DNA of 62,025 nucleotides from Bugula neritina (taxonomy: Eukaryota; Bryozoa; Gymnolaemata; Cheilostomatida; Bugulidae). A program made the translations under genes and the position numbers. The notes beneath the pieces are model-generated. The model made no database searches. It was given only the letters and a program-made list of their open reading frames with translations, and was not told where the DNA came from. Shown here one piece after another: positions 35,460-47,771 of this stretch (position 1 is its first letter; each line of letters begins with the position of its first letter). Location: assembly GCA_964035545.1 (NCBI GenBank), contig CAXIUT010000167.1, forward strand, positions 1 to 62,025, read 5' to 3'.

Positions 35460-37754
35460 TCATCCGAAAAAGATCCGATGGGCTTCAAGTTTAGCAATAT
35501 GGACATGATCTGATTAACTCCCTAGAAACTCTTTTGCAGTCAAGTTTGATGGATAAACTGCATTTTAACAGTTAACATTCGCACTTGCAGATAAGGGTTC
35601 TTCACAATTAATAACTAGTTCTCGATTTCCCCAGATAAGGGAGTTGCTATCAAAATGAATTATTTCTCCTTTTCCTTCATTGGCGATAAAAGCTTCAGTA
35701 GATAGACTGAAAATTAGAGCTTTACTCACAATAGAACTATGAGTGAATTTATTATCTTTTGAGAAAGCATTTTGAGAGAAAGCTCCAATGACTCCTTTAT
35801 TAGATAGTTCAGCAACAATGATAATATTGGGAGTACTAACAATGTATTCAGAAATGGGTTTATTAATTTTTTGAGCTGAAGAATACATAAGTCTGGTCTT
35901 TTTGGCTGTTATTTTCTTAAGAGCACAAATTTCATGCATGATGATATTTCTTTGACCTTCATCAAGAATGTTTGTTTAGCCTAGATAAACTTCTACCCCA
36001 CGAGATCCACTTCCTGGGATAGTTGAGACGGCTACTGGTTTATCAGTTGGAGTTTTATATCTTTTATCTGCAAAAATAGTAGAGGAAAGTTGAGGGACTA
36101 CTGGATTGAGATGACTGGTTAGAGCTCCTAGACCTGATTTATATCCGCTTCTTAGATCTGAATGAGGTGAAATGTTAGTTTTTCTATACTAGGTAGTTCC
36201 TATATTGGCAAAAGTGGGTGAGAGTTATCTTCCTTCTTTTGGTGAGTAATTACTGTTTGATGATATTTTAGGTGCTTACGATGATGTTCTTTTGCTTTAT
36301 AAAAACTCTACTTTTCTTTTGAGAGTGATATATTCGGGATGCTTTTAAATGTCTTACAATTTGATAATGTGATCTTCTTTTTGATCAACAGCAGAGGATA
36401 GTTTTTTTCTGAGTTATGCTTCTGTATCTCTGGCTGTATTGAGTTGTTATTGACAAAATTTAAGTTCTTCTATAGTTTAGTTATATTTTCTACTTTCTTA
36501 TTCTTTTAGATTTTTTTCTAATAGATATTTTTTTTATAAATTGCTTAATTAATTATTTTGTTCATCTACTTATCTTTTTTGATGTTATACTTCTATTTTA
36601 TCATGTTTATGGGCAAATTTGAACTATTATAGTTCTTGTTAGAGTTTAAATATTTTTAATTTTTATGAAGAAAGTTCTTCATTAATAGAATTCTTTTGTT
36701 TTGATAAAGAATTTATTTGAGCTTCATATTTAGTTTTATTTTCAAGTTAATCTATTTATTTCTTTTATAATTTAGCTCCTAATTGTAAAATATCATTATT
36801 TAAATGTTATTCTTCATATTTTAGTTGATCAATAGTTGATTTAAGTGAAATATTTTCTTCTCTTTCTTTATCTAATAGTTGTTTTTGCTATGATAATTAT
36901 ATTTACATAGCCATTATATCTCCTGTATTATCAGTTTATGAAATTTGTTTTTATGAATCAATCATGACTTGAGATGAAGTCATTTTTGATAATTTTTATT
37001 AATATTCAGTTATAATTTGCTTTTTTGACTTCTAAAATACTCTTGTTAATTGTTTTTATTGTTATTTCAATTTTTTATTCATTTTATCCTTTAAATTCTT
37101 TAAATTTTAAAGTTATTTTGGAAGATTTGAAGTTATTGTCATTTCTTACTTATCACTGAGAATATTTTCAATTGTTTAATTTAATTTCTAGATCAAATTG
37201 TTTTTCTATTGTTTTTATTTTTCTATGTTTTATCCAAGTTTAGTAATATGATCTTAATAAGATTTCTTTTCTCTTATCTCCAATTATGGTAAATAATTTG
37301 TTTTTTACACTTTTTATATTTTGACTTCTTTATCATTACTTTATACTTTAACATCAATATCTTTTCTAACTTCTGGCTCAATATTTTTATTAACTTTAGA
37401 CTCTATTTTTATAGACTCAGAACTAACCGACTTTTCTTATTATTTCACCAGCGGCAAGCTGCTCTACTTATTCTTATTTTCAAGATTCTATTAATGTTGA
37501 AGAGGTTCTTATTTCGTCATTTTTGAGCTATTTTTGCTGGTGCTTTAGTTTTTTTCTTTAGAACTAATGGTCTTATGGATATTATTTTTAGGTTTATTGG
37601 AAGAATGAGAAACAGATTTGCTTATTCCTTTCTAGATTTTTGTGGATTTTTTGAAGAAATCAAGAGTGAAGAGAGTTTAAAGGAATCCAAAAGCCAACCA
37701 GATGACTCTAAAGATAAGTAATCCAACTGCAACTAAGAGTAAAAAGTCAATCAT
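35460..37754 (-). CDS. Membrane-anchored coiled-coil protein with TLDc-like C-terminus
   Basis: 764 residues without introns or shifts. Residues 2-30 are a hydrophobic anchor (FLLLVAVGLLIFRVIWLAFGF). About residues 150-480 are long coiled coil, and a Ser/Pro-rich linker follows. The last about 190 residues form a globular domain: HEICALKK, IIIVAELSNKGVIGAFSQ, FSLSTEAFIANEGKGEII, DSNSLIWGN and YPSNLTAKEFLG..KLEAHRIF. The order resembles the TLDc domain (FHxxC, F.a.s...W, G..DL, LaG...F.v..iEvf). TLDc proteins protect against oxidative stress or bind the V-ATPase. The anchor plus coil could place the domain at a membrane contact. Domain call is by pattern only. Confidence 0.72.
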
Positions 37755-37786
37755 AGGGTGCTATATATATCTTATTTATATCATAA

Positions 37787-38955
37787 TCAAACTCCATTTA
37801 TTTTTATTTTCATTTCCATCAATCGGACATGCAAATCGTCACTTGCACATTATCTTTATAATTGTGTTAATAGTTTTGATGCCTATGCTTTATTTCCTTG
37901 TTTTTGATAGCAAACAAGTAAATTGAATTTGGAATCAGTATATTCTGAATATGCCTTTAATGCTTCTTGAAAGGCCTTCTATGCATTAATATAGTCTTTT
38001 AACTCGATCAGACATACTCCAAGAAGGTTGAAAAGAGTTGGATCTTTATTTAATTTGATGGCACTTTGAATGTGGATTTTAGCGGGAAGATATCTCACTT
38101 AAAGAGGAATTACTTTTACTTTTTGATGAAGAGAAGTGCCAAATTAGTATGAAAATTCCATCTAAAAGGATCTAAAAATAGAGCTCTTTTAAAACAGCAA
38201 TAAGCTACAAGTAATTTTTTCTTTTAAAACATAGCGATTCCGATATTATTCCAAAGTACTGCTGAATTTGCTGAAGATTTGTATGCTTTTTTGAACGACT
38301 CAAGAGCTTCATCTAATTGACCTCTATCTAATTAGATTGCTCCTATTCCAATAAGTGATACATATCTTCTTGCGTCAACTTATAAAGCTGATTTATAGGC
38401 TTGGAATGAGTCTTAGTTTTTGCCTCTTTTTGAGAAACAAAGACCCATCATTTCATAGGCTTCTGGATTTTAAGGAGCTATACTTTATATTTATCAAAAT
38501 ACTCTGTACATAAGTTGAGAAGATCTATCGCTTGTATATATTCATTGTTTTCCATGTATATTTTAGCCTGCTCAATCAAGCTTTATTCATTCGGTTATTT
38601 TGACATTGAAGTTTTGAAGTAGGCAATGGCTCCCTGTTTATCTCCTAGAGCTAGTGAAATTTTTCCAAGAATATAGAATATTTAGTAATCACTGGAGTTA
38701 TTTCTGTGTGCTTATTTTGCTACTTCTAGACTGGATTTATATTTTCCGAGAAGAAAGCTATATATAATCGTCCATACTAATTTTTAGAGATGCTTTTGAG
38801 GTAGGAATAGTTGAGTTTATTCATGATATGACACTGATTGAGTAATTCTAGAGATTTATCTAATTTATAAGTGTTTTTTTAGATTAGAGATCTGATGTAG
38901 AGAGTAAATTAATCACTTGATCCACTGCGATTTATTAGTTGAAGACATTATCCAT
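37787..38955 (-). CDS. BBS4: BBSome subunit BBS4 (TPR protein)
   Basis: About 390 residues of tandem TPR motifs, among them DYEIFYILGKISLALGDKQG, EAYEMMGLCFSKRG, ALESFKKAYKSS and the diagnostic region LWNNIGIAMFEKKKLLVAYC followed by FKRALFLDPFRWNFHTNLAL. That last block corresponds to the BBS4 segment with CLKRA..L.P..W....NL. BBS4 is part of the BBSome coat that moves membrane proteins through cilia. Three or more one-base deletions at A runs must be allowed (near 38870, 38515 and 38115). It lies 32 nt upstream of the TLDc-like gene on the same strand. Confidence 0.75.
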
Positions 38956-39263
38956 ATCGCTATTTAAAATTTGTGATACTTTTTGTAGAAATGTAGTGTA
39001 TATATTTTGGTTGAGAAATCGTGTGTTTACTAGTTTAGACATGCTTTTTGGTTGTTTTGTCTTTGGAATATTGGAAACAAGAAGATCTTCATCATCTTAT
39101 GGAATATTTTACATTGATTTTTATCAAATTGATATTCAGAATAATATCAAAATATCAAAACAAACTTTTAGCTTTTATTTACTTCAATTTATTTTATTTT
39201 ATCTTAATATAATTAAGACTAATAAATTCTGGAATATGAATAAATATAATTGAATAAATTTAA

Positions 39264-39728
39264 ATGACTCTGGAGCCTTCAAATATCATCTTGGCAAATA
39301 TCTATCTCATAATGATATTGCAGCTAGCATTAAACTGGAAAGAAACTAAATGTAATACTGATTCAGAACTTTACCAATTGGGTTTTATCATCTTTATGAC
39401 TCTCAGATTATTTTTGCACTAGCCATTCAATAACTAGAAATGTGGCAAGAAAATTTATTATCTTTTCTTGTTCATAATCGATTCGATTTTGATTGCATTG
39501 GGTTCTTGGCAAATGAATAATGTTTCTGCTCATTCTGATGATTTTCATTACAATCCTGAAACTAAATAAGGAAATGAGGTTTGCTATCAAAATAGGATTG
39601 TTTTTGTTGGAGAATTCATCATTATTGGTTTGACTTTAATCAAGGATATCTATTTTGCATTTTGTGCTAAAGAAGAGGAAAAACCACTTATTCAACCTGA
39701 AAGCCAAAAAAGTATTATGAAAAAATGA
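39264..39728 (+). CDS. Small multi-pass membrane protein
   Basis: 154 residues, open without shifts. Hydrophobic segments at about residues 8-23, 39-53, 68-82 and 112-128 suggest four spans (IILANIYLIMILQLAL, IYYLFLFIIDSILIALG, IVFVGEFIIIGLTLI). The C-terminal tail is charged (CAKEEEKPLIQPESQ). No family was recognised. It is divergent from BBS4 and convergent with the coiled-coil gene at 39.84-40.81 kb. Confidence 0.6.
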
Positions 39729-39838
39729 TTCATTCATCTACAAATCGTATTTTTACTTTGCTAATCTATTAATCCTATATTATTTATGATTTATTTGAGT
39801 GATAATTAGTTTTTATTATTGTTATTAATATGTAAAAA

Positions 39839-40810
39839 TCAAAACTTATTTCCATAGCTATTTAATACATCCGTAATGACATATTTTAGATATTATTATT
39901 AATCTTTTGATGTAGATATCTTATCTTTCCTATTTTTGTTTATTTTTAATTATAAATTTTAACGTAAATAATGTGATAGTCTATTTTTCATATTTCTTAG
40001 AATAGATTTGATATGATTGCTTTATGAATTTTATTATTATAAATCTTATACACTTATTTTGCCTTCATTTTGGTTCCTTAATTGATTTAAAAGAGATTTT
40101 ATCTCCTTTTATTCTGAAGATGGTGGGTCTACTTATGGATTGTATTTGAATATTTTTAGATTTAGCATTTTAGGGTAGTCTATTTCAGTTAGACTCTAAA
40201 TATCTCGCATAAGATCGATAAAATGTTTTTTAATATCTATAATTAGACTATTAAAGAGGTTATTTTGTTTTATTTTAATGGGATTAAGATTGAAATTCCA
40301 ACTTTTTCTGATATCTTCTAGACTCATTTATGATTTTTCCATTGTGATTTTTTAATTAATGATATTGGCTATTTATATTTTAAGTTGTGTGATTTCTTCA
40401 ACATAGCTATATGAATAGATAAATACTGATTGCATAATAACATTTTATTTATAATTTTTAAGTTGATTTTTATCTTATTTTTTTAGTAGAATGTGATAAT
40501 TCTTTTGATTTTGATTTTAATATTGATTAAACTTATGATAGTTATTGGTCTTTATACTGGTTGCGTTGGCACTCTTTCTTTTTATATCGATTTGTTGATT
40601 CTTATGATGCTTTAAATAAACCTTTTAAATATACTGAACTTGATTTCTTTGATTATGAGAATTTAGATATTATTTTGATTTTTGATAGAATTTGATGCTG
40701 ACTTGGAATTGATTTTTTCCTTTGTTCAATAGGCTAGGGATTCTGAGAGATAGTTTTGTACTTTTAGGAGGGGAGTCTAAGGCTCGTTTTAGAATTTTAC
40801 TTGATTTCAT
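39839..40810 (-). CDS. Unrecognised Lys/Asn-rich coiled-coil protein
   Basis: 323 residues in one clean frame. The N-terminal third is basic (KSSKILKRALDSPPKSTKLS), the centre is Lys/Asn/Gln-rich, and helical segments follow (SLEDIRKSWNFNLNP, LTEIDYPKMLNLKIF, and an acidic patch near SVEDLEEENSESN). About 35 more codons of coding-like sequence (MKLPIKSKRTYLED..) lie upstream to 40917 in another frame and may be an earlier exon. No motif was recognised. Confidence 0.55.
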
Positions 40811-41128
40811 ATGATTTTATTATTAAGTTTTTAGAAATAATAATATTACAAATATAAATCCTAAAATTGATTATCCTAAAGATAAGTCCTTTTAGATTTA
40901 ATGGGCAATTTCATGATTGAGAATTTAATTAATAAAATAAATAATATATCAATCAAAACTTTAAAATGAAGTGCCGAAGGGAGTTATCTAAATCTTAAAG
41001 ATAGTATAGAAAACTAAATGGGCTATTAACTTAGATTGGAGATGAATCTAATAAAATCCCACTTGATTTGATTATTTTATAATAATGGCAATTTATTTTA
41101 ATTTAGAATCTTTGTGATTAACTGGCAA

Positions 41129-42179
41129 ATGGAGAAGCAACCATGGACACCCCAATGAAGATCAGATACTTAAAAATTTGTATGAAAAGTTAAAATCAAT
41201 AAATGGTCTCTAATTGCTAAAAAAATGCAAGAAGATTATAAGGTCACTGTGAGGACGGGTAAACAATGTCGCTAAAGGTACATGTCTTATCATTATAGAT
41301 ATAATAATCACTTAAACTCTTTTTTTAATCGATAAGGATGGACATAGGAATAGCAAAATAAACTTTTTTGAGTTGCAATGATTAGGTTGGAAACAAATGG
41401 CTTTGATTGCTAGTAGATTAGGAGGAAGGTATGATTTTTAAACCATTTAGGACTGACAATAGAGTCAAAAACTACTTCTTTGCTAGATTGAGAAAATCTT
41501 GAGAAAAATCAATAAAATCATAAAGGAAAGATTTAAAAAATAAATAAAAGAATTAAAATCAAATGTTTTATACAAAATAATCGAGGCAAACGAGTAGAAA
41601 TTTAAAAAGAAACCTAACTGTTCGGTTTAAATTTCATAATTTTCATGTTGTAAGATAATTTTAATTTAAGAGTTAAAGAATCGTATTATGTCTTACGGAA
41701 AAGAAGATATGAAAATAGAAGAAACATAATTTAAAGATTTAATTAAATCAATAATAGAGTTTACTAAACAATATAAAAGGAAAACCAAAACCTTTAGAAG
41801 AATTCCATCTAAGAACTAGGGACAAAATAATCAGATTTCATCAGATTTATCTCCTAATGCTTAATAAAATTCTATTTCTTCAGAGGAGAATGATAGTGAA
41901 GACTAAATAGTGAGAATATAAAATGATTTTAATCCGATTATAGAAGAGTTAAAAGAGAAAGAGAAATAATCTAAAAAATATCTTCGTTCTAGTACTTTGA
42001 AGGTGATTCTTTCTTAAATTGAATAAAAACCTCAAAATTAGATGCATAGTCAATTGAAATGTTTAATGATTGAAGAGGATTCTCATGTGGAGATGCCTTT
42101 TCCTTCATTTTTGAATAAAAAGTATTCTTAGTCTGAGAAAGGAGTTTCGAGATCTTAAATGACTAATAGTTTTGTATGA
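41129..42179 (+). CDS. Two-repeat Myb transcription factor
   Basis: Begins MEKQPWTPNED after skipping one C in a C run. Repeat 1: WTPNEDQILKNLYEK..NKWSLIAKKM..GKQCRERY. Repeat 2: GWTEEEQNKLFEL..GWKQMALIASRLGGRTDNRVKNY. A 22-nt intron (41429-41450) interrupts GG-R-TDN precisely. The Glu in QCRER and two of the three in WTEEE are TAA/TAG codons, positions that are almost always Glu in Myb proteins. Further one-base shifts lie near 41187, 41374-41388 and 41493. The tail of about 200 residues is acidic and Ser-rich, suitable for activation. Nuclear DNA binding is expected. Confidence 0.75.
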
Positions 42180-42329
42180 ATTATTTAATATAGTTGAAGA
42201 GAGTGGTAATAATATGGGAGGTACTTTTCCTGTTTTAATGTTTAAAAAATAATCAATTGATGATCAGTTGTTTGGTCCATAAAGTGATAGTTTACAATTA
42301 CTTCTATTTTATCATTAATGTCATAAATA

Positions 42330-43148
42330 TCACAGTTATCTTATGAGTTAATCAATACTTTTTCTTTGATAATCGAGTTCTTAGCTAATTTATTTGATCG
42401 AGTTGACAGTTTCATCAATGAATATGGTTGAATGGATCCAAGTTAAAATTATCTTTCCATAATAGTTAATTAGGCTTCTTGATTTTTCAATTTGAATTTT
42501 AGTGTATTGATTTGATTTAATTTATGATAGATGGGTTCTATTTGATGGTTTGATATATTTTATTTTTTTGTTTTGGATATTATCTTTTAATATATTTATT
42601 TTTGATGTTTTAGTTATTGTAGTATGATTTTGTGATTATTAGTTTATAGATTAGGTTATTTGATGAGATGTAGTACTTTTTAAGTCATTTATTTAGATAT
42701 TTTTCTTTAAAATAATCTTTATTATTTTTATTTTAGTTTATTATTCAATCTATCTGATTTTAGCATTATGATATTTTTATGTTAAATTGATAATAACTGA
42801 TATTATATTATCAAATAGTATAGACAGCTATTTTTAATTTATTTCCTTATTGATTGATTCAAGAGGATGTAAGATCTTAGATATTCCTTTCCCATATTTA
42901 TTTGATATTTTTGTACTCTAATATTATAACCTTTCTTTAAAGTTTTAGCAAATAGTTACTATTTTATTATTTTTATTAACATCTTGATTTTGCAATTGAT
43001 CATGACATATTGATAGTTGTTAAAGCAATTTGATATTTTATTGATTAAGAAGGTTATTTCTTTTTTTTAGGAGTTAATTTTAATATTTGAGGTGATCGAT
43101 GGATGTTTGTTGCAGATGGGATGCTTTGTGGGTTGGTATTTAGAACAT
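42330..43148 (-). CDS. Coiled-coil protein, unrecognised
   Basis: 272 residues, open and unshifted, starting MFEIPTHKASHL. Residues 18-60 are coiled coil (LKYENELLKKRNNLLNQENIKL). The rest is Lys/Ile/Asn-rich with several helices and ends ..YQRKSIDELIREL. No domain was recognised. It is convergent with the Myb gene (150 nt between stops) and divergent from the BEACH gene. Confidence 0.55.
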
Positions 43149-43206
43149 AACGTATTATTATTCAATTAAAAACTGATGTAAATATTTAGATAATTATCTA
43201 TTTTGA

Positions 43207-45652
43207 ATGTTCGGAGATATTAGAACTCGAAGACCTCCTAAAAATTTTAATCTCCTCTATCTCTAAAGTAACTAGTATCATCTTCTATCTGTTAAAGTCA
43301 ACTTTTTAGTCGATGCTGCTTCTGAAGAGTATAATTATATTTGATTCAGAATCGAAGGAAAGTTACATCTTTGTTCGAGATCTATTATATTTTAACCTAA
43401 AAATATCGCTAAACCTTTGTTAAGGATGAAATTTAGTTGTGGATTGTTTTTGAGAATGATGAAAAATATATAAACTAAGAAGTTGCAGCGATTGGTATCT
43501 CTTAAAAAAACATAAACTTAGTTCAAAGTATATTCTATTTTATATTTAGAATTTGATGGCTAAAGGACCTTCTTTCATTACTGTATTTATCATTTTATGA
43601 AGGAAATGTTGGAACAAGAATAAGGTAAAAAGGTTCGTGGAAAGAGTCCTCATTTATCTTCTAGATTATTTGAGCCTGTGAAGTGTAAGAAGGTGGATTC
43701 ATAATAAAAGATAAGCAGTTGTATATTTATCAGAGTTCCTAAAATATTTTTTATTTATAGGAAGCCAATAAGTCCATATATAACATAAAAATCATAAGAA
43801 AATTATGTATTTAATATAAATAAAAGCAATTCCAAACAAAAAATACTAAGATTTTTAAAAATTATACGACTAGTTATGTAAATGTCTGGATGAAGATGTA
43901 ACTTAATTTATATTTTAGAAATTGATTAAGAGTATAATATCAGCTATTCAGTAGTAGTCAGCTGAATAGATCCTTTAAACTTATCAAGAGTAGAAATTAT
44001 AGGCTTCTAATATCGTTAAGACTAAGAGAATCAATATCTAGGGTCCTCAATTTGGACATATTGTGTTATTGAAAAATAGAGTTAAATATTATAGTCTTAT
44101 TAATAGTCCAGATTACGAATAAATATAGTTTACTTATCGATAAATCAAAATGATCACTCGATATCGATATCTATTCCAAAACATAGGCATATAAATATGG
44201 CTATATAACAGTCCATACTCGTATTTGTTTATATTTAATGACCAGACTGCAAGGTAGATGGTGTATCGTCATTTGAAGTAGAAGGGGTAGAAGGCAATTA
44301 AAATATAGTTATCGTAGATGACTAATAATTGGATTAACGGGTAAATATCTAATGTACATTATTTGAATATTGTCAACATGTTTGCTGGCCGGTCTTACAA
44401 TGATCTGAGTCAATATCCTGTTTTTCCTTGGGTAATTCATAATTATGATTGTGATTTTGATCTGAAAAATCAAGAAATGTATAGAGATTTGACTAAACCT
44501 ATAGGAGCTGTTAATAAACATCGGTTGAGGAAGTTAAAAGATTTTCATTAGTTGCAAATTAAAGATAAAACTTTGAATACTCCTGCTCATTTGTATCCTA
44601 CGCACTACTCTACACCAGGTTATGTTTGTTATTATCTTATAAGAAAAATACCTTAGTTTATAGTGAGAATACAAAATGGAGTATTTAGTCCATCTGATAG
44701 GATATTTAGAAGTCTATAAAGTACATATTTTAGTACAATGAATTCTATTGCTGATTTCAAAGAGTTGATTCCTTAATTTTACTCTAATGATTGTGATTTC
44801 TTGGTTAATTCATAAAAGTTATAAATGGGATCTACTCCAGAAGGATAAGCTATTGATGATGTCATTCTACCTAGATGGGCTAATTCTCCTGAAGATTTTT
44901 TGTTGAAAATGAGAGCAACATTCTAATCTGACTATGTGTCTGCTCATATTAATGAGTGGGTCGATTTGATATTCGGTTTTAAACAAAGTGGAACATCATC
45001 TATTACTTACGATAATTTATTTTATCATTTAACTTATCAGGAAAATGTTAACTTTGATAAACCTATGTCTAGAGTTTAAAGAAATGCCTTGGAAGTGCAA
45101 ATATCAGAATTTGGACAAACTCCTTTGCAGCTATTCTAAGATAAACATCCTATTAGAAAGGCTAGGCTGTTGAGTTTGGATTTAGGAGGAGGAATTTAAG
45201 ATAAAAAAGTTTTAAATGCCAAATTAATGGCTTTAAACTAATAAAACTAAAGACTAAGTGAAGAAATGGAAAGACAAAGATATAGATTTAGTAAAAAACT
45301 CAATTAAAAGTAAGAAATGCTGATGAAGAATCATAAAGACAAGAAAAGATAGTTATAGAAGATGAAATAAATGCTTAATATAGATACAGAATCATTGAAA
45401 AAGTTCTAATATAGGTATTTTTTGTAATTATTTAGACAAAAGTTTAAAGGAGAAGAGGACAAGGATGTATATATCAGGCAGATAGAACAACTGCTGAAGG
45501 GTCGATAGAAATAAAATGCAGAGATGAACGTGATTATTGCTGGTTTGAAGAGACAACTAGTTGATGGATAAGATAGTATTAATAGCAGTATTGAGGCTAA
45601 TGCTCGACTATAAGAAGACTTTTTCTAGGACTAGAGTATGAAAATTATCTGA
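43207..45652 (+). CDS. BEACH-domain protein (FAN/NSMAF-like) with coiled-coil tail
   Basis: The N-terminal GRAM-like region ([26 protein letters not shown]) resembles FAN. A 21-nt intron at 43329-43349 contains what would otherwise be an in-frame TGA. The PH-BEACH module follows: [15 protein letters not shown], then [72 protein letters not shown] and NLFYHLTY. About 150 residues of coiled coil complete the protein, where family members usually carry WD40 repeats. One extra A near 43845 must be skipped. BEACH proteins act in vesicle and lysosome trafficking. The Glu of PEF in LIPEFY is TAA. Confidence 0.85.
43329..43349 (+). other. 21-nt intron containing TGA (BEACH gene)
   Basis: GTATAA..TTCAG, 21 nt, a multiple of three. 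Left in place it would add an in-frame TGA; removed, the protein reads [12 protein letters not shown], matching FAN-type proteins. It argues against reading TGA as an amino acid. Confidence 0.75.
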
Positions 45653-45679
45653 TTATTGACATAAATATGTTATATTAAA

Positions 45680-47628
45680 TCAAAATTAATAAATATCCAT
45701 GCACTCAGGTGCAATTTGTTCTTCTACAAGAGAATTCTAGTTGTTTTATACAAGATTTTCTTCATTTTTTTCAATCTAGTTTTAATGAAGTAAGGTGTCA
45801 TAGCAGAGAGCATGATAATTTTAAGATTAAACTTCTGCTTAAATTGGTTATTACTATTCTTCTATTATCATTTTAGTATTTTGAGATTGTAATTTTTTTA
45901 TTTTATTTGATTTGTTCTAAATTGTTTCATATGTAGTTAATATTTATGTCATTGTTTTACTTCTTCTGAGTGTTTTTTTCTTTCCTTGTTATTTCTAGCA
46001 GTGTTTGATATGCTTCTTTAAACTTTCTTAGAAAAAAGTACGATGGCAATATTTACATTAGAATAAACTTTCCTTCTTGAATATCTGATATACTTATCGA
46101 TTATATTCTTATAATTAACTATCTGGCCATTTTTAAGCTTAATTGATATTATATTTCTCCTTTATTTTTTATATTTGACTTTCCATTTATTATTTTTTCT
46201 CTTTGGTTTGTCCTCTGCATTGAGGTAGATGAATTTTAAGACTACTTAGTCCAAATTAACGACCACAAAGAGGACACATTAATACTTTTGGCTTTTTAGT
46301 TTGTTTTATAAGTGGAGTCGATGCTTGTCTATTGATTTATATTATATTTTATATAAAATTATCTCCAAATAGATTTTTATTAGATTTTACTTATTTTTTA
46401 AATTTTTATAATTTTTTGATATCTTTTATTTTTAACTAACAATTTTTAAGATGTTTATTAATTTGATCTTAAAAAAAGGTTCTTTTACAGATATAGCATT
46501 AAGTTAATGACTTTTTATTATATATTTATGATACTATTCGATTATATTATGATAATTTTTAATAGTTCCATTATTATATCAAACCTAAATCAAATTATTC
46601 CTGATACATTTCATCTAATGTTGGCAATTTTTTACGTTATTCAGGCTTCTTTTTATTTTGTAGTTTTATAAAAAGTTATTAGCATTGAACTTTATGAATA
46701 GATATACTATTTGTTCCATATTATCGTCCACAAATCAGACAAACTACTATTTTTGGTTTTAATATTTTTGCTATTTTTTATTATTGAAGAGGTTTTCCTT
46801 TGTTTAATTTACCATTTATAAGTTAACAATTTTTTCTGTGTTTTTAAATTTGTTAGAAAAAGAACTTTCGACCACAATTATCACATTATGCCATTCCATG
46901 ATTTCTATAATTTTATGTAGCTCTAGTATTAAAATCTTATATATCTTATTAATTCCATTAGGCTAATTGTATATTTTTGAGATCATTTTATGAAAAAAGA
47001 GGAGCTTTTCTTCTATTTGATTATTTTTTATGTTTTCTAATTTCTTAATTGTTAAACTTTTTTATACACTAAGGGTAGTGTATTTTAAGACTTTTTGTTC
47101 CAAATCTTTGACCACATACACAACCTATATCTCATCATGTCTACAAACTAAAGTAGTTGGATTTTTTAATTTATAAGGCTCTATATTGTTCTATTTTTAT
47201 TCATAAGTATTAGGTTTTTTAGAACATCCCTTCATGTGAGACAAAAGACTTTAAGGATTGAAAGTTCTTTGACAATATTTACAAGAAGGTAGAACTTTGT
47301 ATTTATAGAGATAGGTGGAAGTTTAATTAAATCTATTTTAATATTCTATTACTTTTTCAGATCGACTAAATCTAAATCGCCTGAAAGAACTTTATTTATA
47401 TGCTATGGCGCTTAAGGTACTTTATACTTATCAATATACATTTGGTTTTATCTTTATTAGGTTTATATTTTTGCTAATTATTGAATCTAATCATACATTC
47501 TTTATAATGAAAAGGAAATCCTTTAGTTCCAAACCTTTATATTCTTATGTATACTCTCTACCGCAAATAAAACAACTGATAGTTCTGACTTGGGTGGGTC
47601 TATTACCATCGATAGAAATCTACTACAT
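45680..47628 (-). CDS. Eight-finger ZC2HC-type zinc protein
   Basis: About 635 residues with eight C-x-x-C..H-x-x-x-C fingers, separated by charged linkers. Type A fingers: CFICGREFGTKGFPFHYKEC, then CGQRFGTKSLKIHYPEC, CLICGREYGTNSISIHKVQC and CPLCGREFGLSSLKIHLPQC. Type B fingers: CKYCQRTFNPESLLSHMKGC, CDNCGRKFFFEQIEKHRKNC, CYICKRTFFEDQINKHLKNC and CKYCHRTFFEESLKKHIKHC. They alternate A-B four times. Two 20-nt introns (47535-47554 and 47420-47439). One base is missing near 47325 and probably one in finger 3, whose first Cys spacing is off. ZC2HC proteins are common in ciliates and often linked to cilia or RNA; function here is not known. Confidence 0.8.
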
Positions 47629-47771
47629 TTCTAACGATTATATAATTATTACTTAATACTATTTTCTACGACGGGTTTTTCTTTATCTTTTTAAATATGA
47701 TATTCTTATAGGATTCAATATTGATGAGCTAAATCTTTTTATATTTAATAAAGATTGATATTTGGCGGTCA

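Noticed and set aside
43340-43348. TGA as a sense codon in the BEACH gene
   Set aside because: The TGA lies in a 21-nt GT..AG segment whose removal matches the FAN-type protein; TGA ends every other confident gene.
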